Assembly (NCBI GenBank): GCA_003427395.1
Contig: BFEA01000168.1
Location: 252,786 to 280,991, forward strand
Reading direction: 5' to 3'
Source of the DNA: Chara braunii
Taxonomy: Eukaryota; Streptophyta; Charophyceae; Charales; Characeae
DNA: 28,206 bases
The translations under genes and the position numbers were made by a program. This document shows positions 17,537-27,417 of this stretch, piece after piece (within the stretch, counting starts at the first letter, position 1; the number at the start of each line of letters is the position of its first letter). Under the pieces are notes generated by a model, which was not told the origin of the DNA, did not search any database, and was given only the letters and a program-made list of their open reading frames with translations.

Positions 17537-19819
17537 ATGTGGAGATGGTTGGAACTAAAGGAATGACAAATAAGCGTCAGAATGAATGAGTACGAGCTAA
17601 GTGAGTCGATGTCAAAACACTTCTTCGCAAGAATCAAAGCAAACTCAAGGGCCAATGTGATAGAAAGCTTGAAAACCCTCTCAAACCCAACTGAAACAGT
17701 GACAGACAGTGAAGGCATGTTGAACGTAGCAAAGGAATTCTCCAAAGAGCTCTATCACACGAAGACCCCTATGCCTACTCCAGCCAGCACCAGAGAGGCA
17801 CATGCTAGAATACCTGGAACAAACGATATCTCAGAAACAAGCAGAAGCTTTGGACAAGCCCATCACAATGGAAGAATTGCAATTTGTTGTCCAAAGTATG
17901 AACAACAATAAGTCACCCGGAATCGACGGGTTGACAAAATAATTCTTGGAGAAATTATGGCCGCTAAACTGCTACAATGACAACTAGCTCAAGGGGGGGT
18001 TGGGAAACTTACTGAGTAGCAGCGTGGTCAGTTTGTTGTACCAAAAAGGGGAGAAAGAAGATATCACGAACTACAGACCCATCTCGCTTCTAACCCTCAC
18101 CTATAAGACCCTAGCCAAAGCTCTTGCCTTCCGAATCCTAGATTTGACAGACAAATGCTTTCATATAGACCAAACAGGCTTCATTCCTGGGAGATGCATC
18201 CTGGACAACAAACTCACCCTCAACGAAGTGGCCAACAAAGTCAGAGAAAAAAGGATAAACACAACAATTCTCTTTTTCGATTTTGAAAAGGCCTACGACC
18301 AGGTCAACTGGGCCTTTCTCAATGCAAGCATGGAAAAGATGGGAGTGGACCCCAATTTTAGGACGTGGGTGCGCATTCTATACAATGACGCCATAGGGTG
18401 CACCCAAGTCAATGGCTTGCTCTCTGAATGCTATCCTATCTCTCGGTCAGTTCACCAAGGGGACCCGCTAGCCCCCCCAATCTTCCTCTTCCTGATGGAA
18501 GCAATAGGCTCAAAGATCCCTCCATACATAGGCTAGGAACAACCCACTACCCACAATTCCCGACAGTGATAATGTTTGCAGACGATCTCACGGTCCTCAC
18601 AAGAGCTTCAAACTCGTTGTTCAGCGAGTTTGGTAAGAGCAATGGAAGCGTTCAGACAAGCATCAGAAATGAAGATTAATTGGAAGAAAACAATCGGCTA
18701 GTGGCTATCGGAGGAGGAAATTCCCCAGCTTCGGCCTCGAGGCAGACATGACATCGAAAACACCAGAGACCCCTACGCGGTATCTAGGCATCCTGCTGAC
18801 AAAAGATGGCTTCGCCCTTCAAAATATATGCGCCAAACAAATTAACAAACTGGGTAGATGGGGTAGCACATTCACATCATTGTTGGGCCGAGCCCTGGCC
18901 ATCAACACATCTATTTTTTCAATGATGTGGTATATAGCATCAAACTGGACAGTTCAGAACCATACAATCAAGGAACTTGACCGCAAAGCAAGAGTGTACT
19001 TGTGGTCGGGAGACCCCAACAAAGAGAACTGTATACCAAAGATAGCCTGGCATTACATCACAAGGAAACCATCCATTGGAGGTTTTGGCATCATAGACCC
19101 CAAACAGGAAACCAAAGCCTTCCAAGTTAAATGGATAGTCAAACTACTGGCTAAACCTGGTACCGCATGGAATAAACTGGCCTTGGACAACATCAGGGGC
19201 CTAGCACCAACAGCCTCACCAGCAAACATGTACGGTCTGTTTTGGGTAATGACCAAGGAATGGAGCCCAAGTACAGGGTGCAGAAATCAAAGAAGAGGAA
19301 TCGGCCCAAACGAAGCCATGCCCCCCACACCATATTGGACTACATTGGCGGGAAGTCGTGCCAAAGAAGGTGGGTAGACCCAAATCCACAGGCGAGATAT
19401 TGAGGCAACGCCTGTTTGGTAACCCGTGGGTGAGAGAGGAAAGTGATCACCAACTATCCCTTAAGTCTAGAGGAAGGAGATGGCTAGCGTGGATCAAACA
19501 TGGAGTTCGGAAAGTGAGCCATCTGTGGAGCGAAGAGTAGAAGGACTGGGTGACAGAACAGGAACTTGCCTCCCAGCTCAAAGGATGTCACCAACAAGAC
19601 GAGAATCTACAATCCATTATCAATTCCATCCCAGAAGGCTGGAAGGTGTTGTTGAGCCAACCCTCAACCTGGAAATCCGGTGAGTGGGGAGTGAGGGTGC
19701 AGGATTTAACCCCCTCAAGGGCCTATCAATTTTCCCATAAACAACAAGGGTCGGATACCCTGGCCATGTTTACCTCTTTCCCAATTACCGCCTCCACGCA
19801 AGGCCTCCCATCTATCTTG
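17537..19819 (+). pseudogene. LINE (non-LTR) ORF2: RT and C-terminal region, decayed
   Basis: The linker before RT is at 17537-17800 (MWRWLELKE, stop at 17564, then NEYELSESMSKHFF). A frame change brings in the NNNKSPGIDGLT block near 17908. The main RT frame is 18000-18536 with NYRPISLL, QTGFIPGR, the FFDFEKAYDQVNW motif carrying the first catalytic Asp, and RSVHQGDPLAP. A shift near 18520 places the FADD catalytic box at 18575-18586. The thumb and C-terminal part run from 18748 (RYLGILLTKDGF, WGSTFTSLLGRALAIN, GGFGIIDP) to 19377, then in another frame from 19358 with a stop at 19538-19540. The endonuclease domain is absent. The coding sequence abuts the minus LTR at 17536 and runs into the plus LTR at 19820, so LTR insertions interrupt it at both ends. 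Confidence 0.9.
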
Positions 19820-19871
19820 TGCGAGGATCAGGGTCCTCAGTAGGCCTATGGGGCCCTGTTTGCAGCCTTAC

Positions 19872-19917
19872 CCGCCCTAAGTGACGGCGGAGGTGCCCTC
19901 CCTAAGTGAAGGCGGGC
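19872..19917 (+). promoter_or_regulatory. Tandem LTR stem-loops (5' LTR copy)
   Basis: Two stems with CTAAGTGA-type loops: CCGCC/GGCGG at 19872-19890 (loop ends C, not A) and GCCCTCC/GGCGGGC at 19895-19917 (one mismatch). The 3' LTR has both intact. Confidence 0.75.
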
Positions 19918-20384
19918 CTGGCTTTTTGCAAGAGGCCCTCGACTGTCAAATTCATATTTGGGGTCCAGGTAGTTGCGACACGCCAGTTGGTTGAAAGAAA
20001 CACAGGCCGAGCACCGAAGACATTTCCACGGCCTACCGGGCCTTTCCAAAGAATGCGGGCCCTGGGCGTGATTCACAGCCTCATACAGAGACAGTTGGGC
20101 GCCCAACCGAACGAGGCCCAGCAGCCCAGTAGCTGCTGCATCCAAGCAGCCACTTGGGGCCTTCCGGAAGCTTCTGGGCCCAGGTGCTGGCGAGGAAAGA
20201 GCTTTGGCGAGGCAGGCTCATTTAGGCACTCGCATGCTGGCGGCAGCGCTGCTGGAGCTCATGCTCGTTGGCTGCTGCTAGCGCTGAGAGGCGAGGTGCA
20301 GCACGTGTGGTCGTGCAGAGGAGGAGGGCGCTGCTGAGGGCAGCGCCATAGCCCATCCACCATAGCTGGTGGGCTTGGACTACA

Positions 20385-20520
20385 GTGAAGCGCAGGGGTG
20401 GTCTTCGGGTCAAAGAGAGGACAGGTGTGGTGTAGTCAGGGGATAGGTGAANGTGAAGCGCAGGGGTGGTCTTCGGGTCAAAGAGAGGACAGGTGTGGTG
20501 TAGTCAGGGGATAGGTGAAG
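20385..20520. repeat. 68-bp tandem duplication in the 5' LTR
   Basis: GTGAAGCGCAGGGGTGG...GGATAGGTGA occurs at 20385-20452 and again at 20453-20520, with one N at the junction (20452). The 3' LTR has one copy (from about 28019). The N at the join leaves open an assembly artefact. Confidence 0.85.
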
Positions 20521-20885
20521 GATGATGATGATGATGATGATGTGAGGACACGTACCTTGTATTGGCGATGGTCTGCATGGGCGACATCTTCAAGTACTTC
20601 GGGCTGCCGCTAATGTCAACAGTTGCATTGTCTTTTTGTAGTCTCTAGTAGCTGTGTAGGAGTAGGTTGGGCGCTGATCGCCAAGTGTGAGTGTGAAGGA
20701 ACTGGACTCTTGTGTTGGGAGGAGAGAGTATGCTCTCCATGAACATTGGTTTTCAGTGCTATGAACCTCCATTGGTGTATTATTGGTGCAATGCTGCTCT
20801 CTGGATACGGTGTGACTATTTGGCTTGCAATGTGATGGTGTGATCTGGAACTGTCATCTCGCTGTTGCTTATTTTCCTTGCAATT

Positions 20886-20897
20886 TGGTATCAGAGC
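20886..20897 (+). promoter_or_regulatory. Primer-binding site, tRNA-iMet type
   Basis: TGGTATCAGAGC follows the LTR end CA after ATT. It fixes the 3' boundary of the LTR and the element's orientation. Confidence 0.95.
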
Positions 20898-22165
20898 TGG
20901 TTCATATTGCGCTTCATTGGTTCTTCGCAATAGCTATTGGTGCTTCGCATGAGGTGTGGGGCAGTGATAAGGGATTGGCGTTGAACGTTAGGCGGCCCAG
21001 GGTATTGTGGGCGCGCCAGGGAGCTATGTGGTGACATACGGAATGTATGCTGGATGATGAGAACTCGCTGATGTGGCATATTAAGCCAAGGTGGAACCGC
21101 ATTCTGCTGTTGGTTGTGCTGAGGCAAGGACCGGTCATCATAATTGCACATCAGGTTACCGGTGAGAAACCTGTGGTTGGGGGCAGCATTTATGAGGTAC
21201 GTTGCTCTCTTCCTTATCTACCCTCTTCATCTCTTCCTACCGTGAGGAAGTGAGTTATTGTCTTGAGAGTCCTCTCGATGTGAGGTGTCGTGAGCGCTCA
21301 ACCTTGAGAGTCGACATTCTTCCTGGGCAGCAAGCTGGTGGGAGACGGGCGAAGCCTCTAAAGGGCCCTGGACGAAGCACTCGGGTCACGGTCACCATGC
21401 CAACCTGCTGGGACTAGTACACGCATGCTTGGGCAGCAAGTCCTTGGTTCTGCTGCTTGCGCAATAGAGGTCGTGCCGGGCATGCCAGCCTTTTATGAGA
21501 CGCTTACCAGACCGTCTATAAATATTTCTGGTTGGGAACTCGGATTGAATCTGGCTGTGATCGTCGTCCTGACTGCGACGTTAAATAATTCCTGAGGAGA
21601 TGGGGGCTCTCCTAAAATTCCTCCCGATCAGCCAGATCAACTGGGTGTAAGGCTCGTTCCGTACGAGGGTAAATAAGAGTGGACTGGCTGGCATGTTCGG
21701 AAATGACTTGGGGCACAGGGGTGGGCTGGATTGCACGCCTTCAGACACGCTGCTCAACCAGATGCTCAGGAACGTTGACACAAAGAGACCAATCAAGAAG
21801 GATACAGGGGGAGGGGCAGATTCCGGTAANTGTTCACAGTGNCAATCAACTATCAATCTGCCATCCACTATACATCTCCAACAGGAGATGTTATTTTTAT
21901 TTTGATTATCTTGTTGTGACAGACTTTGCTAACAACTGACNGACAACTACAGGCAGATTAGATCTTTGNTGTAGTGTAATCTGTTCCAGGGTAATCCAAA
22001 AATAGAATTAATATATCCTGTAGGACCTGACATTAGTTGTTAATATATCACCTAACTGTTTCTGTTCCATCCGACCGAAAATAGTTGTGTTTCATAATCG
22101 GTTGTGTGTCAGGCTAAGGTAGGATTCAGTGTGGATTCTAGTTTAGATCACACACACTGTAGCTC
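20898..22165 (+). other. Untranslated leader between PBS and gag (plus element)
   Basis: 1268 bp, no coding potential, conserved with the minus element (15144-16414). It contains TATAAATA at 21517-21524 just after an AGACG/CGTCT inverted repeat. The minus copy lacks that TATA. The functional content is unknown. Confidence 0.75.
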
Positions 22166-24105
22166 ATGAGTGATGCAAGCACTAGTGAGGAGGAATTGCT
22201 AGTGGACGACCGTAGGACAACTCGCGGGACTGCTCGTAGTCAACCCTTGACATTCTTGGAGTTAGGTCCAGGAGACGAGAGAAGATTGCGGAGAGAGGCT
22301 AGAGAGAGAACAACGGCAAGGAGAGCGAGGGCAGCTGAGGATAGTGCCAAGACTAGAGTCTCAGCTAGTACCGGTGCAACTATGGCTACCTCATCCATGT
22401 CACAAGTCACTACACAGTCCACTTCGTCAGNAGTCAGTCAGAGTGGTCCTNAGGTTTCCACTAGTCAGAGTGCTAGCTTGCANGTCAGCCAGCAAATTCA
22501 CCTCACGCTGGAGGACTTAGAAATCCGGCAAGCAGAATAACTTCAGGATGAGCTACAGCGGCAGTTGGACGAGGCAGCAGAGAGGAGAAGAAAAGNCGTA
22601 CTTAGGAAGGCTAGACTAGGGAGTAGAATGCAGGAGCTAGGCAGACTAGAAGGACTAGATGAGGCCACCTTAGACCTTACTGNTCGTGTGCTGCGTNATG
22701 CTTTACTTTCAGTGGNTGAAGCGCAGAACGTCCAGCAGNAATTGTTGGCCGAATTGGTAGCAGGCCAGAAACAAATCCTGGCTGAAACTTCGGGCTCCAC
22801 GCACAGTGGTGAGGCAGCCACAGTTTGCTGTAGTTCCCCCTGCNGGTGCGGGTCCATCATCGATGCCGCCACACACAGGGCAAACATTCTCTCCTATGTT
22901 TGGCATGCCCCCTCCAGGTGGNTTAGCANCAACTAGTGGTCCNGTTCATAGAGTCTCAGCCGTACCATCCACAACAGTGGTCACTACAATCCCACTGTCA
23001 AGCCAGGCCCAGGTTAGTGTGCAACAGCCTGTTTCAGTGGCTATGCAGCCGCNGCAGCAAGCCCCTGGACCTATGCAGCCTATNCANNGGNNGCCTAAGA
23101 NACCCTTAATGAGTCCCAAGCCCTNNTCTGGAGACAAGAAGGAGGAGGAAGACTTGGACACCTGGGTGAGGACTGTGCCTACTTATGTGAGGCACAAGCT
23201 CACAAGGCCAGAGCAAGAAGTTGTAGTGGCTNCTTCCTTTTTAGAAGGATCAGCAGCCCGCTGGTTGAATGGCTTAGTGCAGCCACAGGGCTACGGCCAA
23301 AACTTCGATGCCTGGGCACAGGCCCAGACATTGGAAGAGTTCGTATGGTCTGTCTACAACACGTGGCATGACCCGCAAGGGGCTCAAAAGGTCACCGATG
23401 CTATCAACAACCTTTGTTCCCGCAGGTTCAAGGATGTTAGAGAGCTTACGGACACCGTAGAACGCCTTCTCGGGGTACCTGGTGTGCGTTTTGACCAGCA
23501 GGTTCTCCTAACGGATTACCTAAGGTGCCTATCTGCAGAGGTAAGGACCAAGCTGGTTGATGAGGCCTACGTTGAACAGCACACCTTCACTTCTTTTAGT
23601 AAGAAAGCTCTGGACATAGAGGCAAAGCTAGGGGTCTGCACATAGGGCATCTCATGATGGTAGGAAAAGACTACCCCAAGACTGGAAGAAGAAGGGTCAG
23701 TTAATGTTTGTTGACCATGATGGTCAAACGACAGAGATTGACGATTTCCCAGACCTTGGGGAGTTGACAGAGCAGGATGGGGCTAGCGAGACTTCAGATG
23801 GTGGAGTCGTAGCGCCCATCAAAGAAAAGGCTAGGGGGACCGGGAAGAAGAAGGTAGGACGGTCCACGGGTGAGGGAGACCAAGGGACACCCGCATGGGT
23901 AAAGCTTGGTTTGGATTCTGAGGTGTGGAGTGACCGCGTTGCTAGGGGTACATGCATGAATTGTGGCAACTATGGCCACACGTCCAGGACTTGCCGCGGC
24001 AAGAAGGTCACAACGAAGGTAGCCTCACCAATGGTGGTGGGCTTATCTTCGAACCCTGGGAGTGCTTCTGCGAGCAGCTCACATGGAAACACCTTGGGCC
24101 AGTAG
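22166..24105 (+). pseudogene. Ty3/gypsy gag, broken copy
   Basis: The ATG at 22166 (MSDASTSEEELLVDD) matches the start and spacing of the minus copy. A TAA at 22538-22540 interrupts the frame, which continues to 22936. A shift near 22800 leads into 22806-23645. This part has a Pro/Gln-rich spacer and the capsid-like core from about residue 117 (LDTWVRTVPTYVRHKL, SFLEGSAARWLNGLV, WHDPQGAQKVTDAI, TSFSKKALD). After a stop and shift near 23645, 23704-24105 carries the acidic EIDDFPDLGEL stretch, a Lys-rich stretch and a CX2CX4HX4C zinc knuckle (C84, C87, H92, C97). Many single Ns fall in the first half. Gag would build particles and bind the element RNA. Confidence 0.9.
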
Positions 24106-24716
24106 GAGTGTTAGCCGCTCTTACTCGTGCTGAAGTGGTAACGTTGCATTCCCCACTTCAAGCGTTGGCCAAGGCTAGTGACCCACGCATCGCCCCGCAG
24201 ACACATTCAGACCCACCGACGCTCTGTTCGAGAGATGTGTCTGAGGCCCTAGAAGAGTTAGAGACTGAGTGGTCAGGGAAGGACCCCAGGGACTCTGGGG
24301 CGATGATTAGTAGAGGTCCAAAGGTTGAACATTTCGTGGTAGAAGTAGATGTAGGTGGCCGCAAGGTGGGCACCTTCGCAGACATAAGCTCTACACGAAA
24401 TTTCATTAGTCGTGCTTGTGTGGATAGACTGCGCTTAGTGGACCAAGTGCAGCGGCTTAGCAGAACTGTAGCTTCTACGCTAGCCAACAAGCACCAAATG
24501 GTTGTAAAGGACTATGTCAAGGATGTAGCCTGCACCTTCTCCTATGGAGGAGGGGAAGTGATCCACAAGATCTCCTTCCTGGTTAGCGACGAACTACCAT
24601 TCGATATGTTACTTGGCATGTACTACCTTGAAGTCTCGCAACCTCAGTTTGACTGGGATAGAAAGGTGTTGATCCACAAGTTGCCCAATGGTAGAATTGT
24701 TAGATTGCAGAAGTAA
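24106..24716 (+). pseudogene. Ty3/gypsy protease region, altered active site
   Basis: The frame runs to the TAA at 24714-24716 and joins gag by a frameshift near 24050-24100. The linker (HLGPVGVL, SPLQALAKASD, EALEELETEWSGKDP) matches the minus-strand relic at 5066-5862. The retropepsin-like fold is recognisable from FVVEVDVGGRKVGTFADISSTRNFIS and, about 70 residues later, DMLLGMYYLE. The usual D-T/S-G triad is replaced by D-I-S, so the catalytic Asp may remain but the Gly is lost. It normally matures Gag-Pol inside the particle. Confidence 0.8.
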
Positions 24717-24839
24717 AAGGCTAGCAGTCTAATAGAAAATTACGGGTGTATGTGTGCCTCATCCTTCTATAACTATTATAAGCAGAATCGAGAGGAGGGC
24801 ATGTATCTAGTTTTTGTCTTTGAAAAAGGGGAGGCCGTT

Positions 24840-25192
24840 AAATCACCCCCGGAGATAGAAAAGGTCGTGGCTCAATATTCAGATCTTTTTTAGGAGCCCA
24901 CAGGCATGGTAGAAAGGGAGGTTGTCCATGCGATAGAGGTTGTCCCAGGTAGCAAGGTGCCTAGAGGACGAATCTAAAGGATGTCTCCTGCGGAGTTAGA
25001 TGAGCTTCGCCGCCAGCTCAAGGAGCTCACAGAGAAGGGATGGATACGGCCTAGTACCTCCCCTTACGGTACGCCAGTCTTATCTGTCCCAAAGAAGGGA
25101 GCTCCATTAAGGATGTGCATTGACTATAGGGGCCTCAATGCCATCACCGTTAAGAACGCGGAGCCCCTACCCCGCATTGACAACCTCTTGGA
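24840..25192 (+). pseudogene. Reverse transcriptase N-terminal fragment
   Basis: The same frame holds [55 protein letters not shown] and [17 protein letters not shown], ending [10 protein letters not shown]. These are the fingers and first palm blocks of Ty3 RT. In-frame stops lie at 24891-24893 and 24975-24977. The sequence then jumps to the RNase H connection, so the catalytic YxDD region and roughly 150 residues are missing. Confidence 0.9.
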
Positions 25193-25730
25193 TTGAGGCC
25201 GGAAGATGCGAAGGTGGCCAGCATACGTGACTGGCCCAGACCTCGGACTGTTACTGAGGTCAGATCGTTTTTGGGGATGACGGGCTACTATCGTCCGTTT
25301 GTGAAAAACTATAGTACTATAGCTTCCCCACTGACAGATCTAACTCGACTTGACACCCCTTGGGAGTGGACTGAAGAGTGTGAAGCAAGCTTCAAGAAAT
25401 TGAAGTATGCTTTGACACAATACGAAGTTCTTAAACTTCCTGATCCTGATAAGCCGTTTGTCGTGACCACAGACACCAGCCAATATGGCATAGGTGCAGT
25501 CCTTGCGCAAAAGGAGGGGCCCAAGTTGAGACCTATCGAGTACATGAGCAAAAAAATGCCATCTCAGAAACTAGCTAAGTCCACTTATGAGCGTGAGCTC
25601 TATGCCCTGTACAGAGCATTGGTACATTGGAGACACTATCTCCTTGGCAGATTCTTCTATGTAAGATCTGACCATGAGACCTTGCGCTGGATCAAAGACT
25701 CAGCCAGTACTCTCTGACGCACTCAAGCGC
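25193..25730 (+). pseudogene. RT connection and RNase H domain
   Basis: After the deletion junction come DWPRPRTVTEVRSFLGMTGYYR (the RT connection) and an RNase H domain. It has D94 (TTDTSQYGIGAVLAQ), E133 (TYERELYAL) and D160 (RSDHETLRW). The frame ends at 25715-25717 after a frameshift near 25697, and the sequence continues in another frame with TQPVLSDALKRW. The last acidic residue is in VVDALSRR (next segment). RNase H removes the RNA template during reverse transcription. All four acidic residues are present. Confidence 0.9.
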
Positions 25731-26255
25731 TGGATACAAGTGATAGACATGTATGACTATCAACTTGATCCAATCAAGGGAGAGTACAATAAAGTGGTTG
25801 ATGCATTATCTCGTCGGGCGGACTATCTGGGCGCACTAGTAACAGAGTTTGGCATATCTAGCGATTTGACTCGATCATTGGTGGATGGCTATCAGCAAGA
25901 TCCAGTTATGTCCGAGATCATTAGTAGATTCAAGGCAAAGGATAAAAAGACTTTGGACGAATTTACGATGGTATACGACTTGCTGTTTCTTGAGAAGGCA
26001 GGGAATAAAAGGTTGTGTGTTCCCAGTAGTGAGTCGTTGCGTAGTTTATTTTTGGGAGAATGTCACGATGCAATTGGTCCTTTTGGCTACAAAAAGACAT
26101 CAGCGAACTTAGTACAAAGATTCTGGTGGCCTTCTATGATGATGGATGCAAAACGCTATGTTGAAACTTGCCAGGTTTGCCAAAGAGACAAACCAAGGAC
26201 TCAGGCTCCGCTTGGGCTGATCAAGCCCTTGCCAATTCCTGAAGGACCAGGTTAG
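25731..26255 (+). pseudogene. RNase H end and integrase zinc domain
   Basis: This continues from RWIQVIDMYDYQLD through VVDALSRR into the integrase N-terminal domain. The zinc site should be HHCC. The first His (GECHDA) and the CQVC pair are present, but the second His position reads GPFGYKK where relatives have GHFG. A TAG at 26253-26255 then interrupts the frame, most simply a Trp codon changed by one base. The reading frame continues unbroken after it. Confidence 0.85.
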
Positions 26256-27377
26256 AGTGTGTCTATGGATTTCATGGACACCCTTGTGACCAGCAAGTCT
26301 GGAAAGAGGCATATCTTTGTTATAGTGGACCGTTTTACTAAGTACGCAAGACTGATTGCCATGCCAGAAACAGCTAAAACTGACTACGTCATCAAACTGT
26401 TAATGGATAATTGGGTACGGGATTTTGGTTTGCCTACATCCATCGTTAGCGATGGGGATGTGAGATTCACAAGTGAACTGTGGCAGTCAACTGCTGAACA
26501 GATGGGCACCAAACTCCAAATGACTTCAGGGAATCACCTTGAGTCAAATGGCCAGGCAGAACAGATGAACCGGGTAGTACAGCACCTGCTTCGGCATTAT
26601 ATTAAGCCAAGTCAGGATGACTGGGACGAGAAGTTACCTCTCGTCGCCAACTTGTACAACAATGTTGTGCACAGTACAACCGGTATGACTCCCAACCGGT
26701 TACATCTTGGTTGGAAGCCCAGGACTGCATTGGACTTTCTGCTACCAGAAAGACAATCTACTACAGCACCTGACAGCATAGATTTTGCTGTCAAATATGA
26801 ACAGATGCTGCAGCAGGCCGTTGAACATATTAGGAAGTCTCAAGATGCTATGGTTGCATCTGAGAATAAGCATAGACGACCCTCTAACTTTCAGGTAGGT
26901 GAACGAGTCTGGGTAAAGTCATCTGAATTAGGTCAGGAGTTGGGGATATCCAGGAAACTGATGCCACAGTATTTCGGGCCCTGCGAGATCTTGGACGTTG
27001 TAGGGGATCAACCGGATGGGCCTTCATACGTGATCCGTATTCCTGCACACCTACGCACCTACCCAGTGTTTCATGCCTCCAGGCTGGCACCTTTCGCTGC
27101 CACTGAGCAGTTTCCTTCCAGAAGATCAATGCTGCCCCCAACCATGGATGGCGAAGTGGGCATTGACCAGATCATCGAGCATCGAGTGCTGCCTGTTCCT
27201 CGACCATCAGGCAGAGGGCGACCTCCTAAACCGAGAATGCAGTATCGTGTGAGCTTCAGACATCAACTGGATCCTAAAGAAGACCGGTGGTTCACACGAG
27301 AANAACTCATGAGAACAGCACCTCAAGTAATCGCATGCTATGAAAGAGCACTCAAGGGGAAGATGCCTGCAGAATAA
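26256..27377 (+). pseudogene. Integrase catalytic core and chromo-like C-terminus
   Basis: 373 codons plus stop follow the TAG in the same frame. Numbered from the GTG at 26259, the DDE triad is D4 (SMDFMD), D65 (IVSDGDVRF) and E101 (GQAEQMNR), a DD35E spacing. The GPF/Y module is at 238-245 (YFGPCEIL), then HLRTYPVFHASRL, and a chromo-like domain at about 303-361 (QYRVSFRHQLDPKEDRW). The integrase tail at 2-622 aligns along the whole second half. An N at 27303 leaves one residue unknown. The core looks intact but is cut off from its zinc domain by the stop. Confidence 0.92.
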
Positions 27378-27403
27378 GAGACTTCTCAGAGGACTCACGA
27401 AGT

Positions 27404-27417
27404 AAAGGAGGAGGGAA
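27404..27417 (+). promoter_or_regulatory. Polypurine tract
   Basis: AAAGGAGGAGGGAA lies directly before the 3' LTR. In LTR elements this RNase H-resistant tract primes plus-strand synthesis, and it fixes the LTR start. Confidence 0.9.

Larger units (their letters stand above)
19820..20882 (+). mobile_element. 5' LTR of the plus-strand Ty3 element
   Basis: It starts TGCGAGGATC (TGCAAGGATC in the 3' LTR) and ends TTCCTTGCA, giving the terminal inverted repeat TGCAAGGA/TCCTTGCA with one mutation here. Compared with the 3' LTR it lacks about 35 bp near 20182, carries a 68-bp tandem duplication at 20385-20520 and has a longer ATG/GAT microsatellite (20520-20542). The frame at 19906-20337 recurs in the 3' LTR only because the LTRs are copies. 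Confidence 0.92.
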
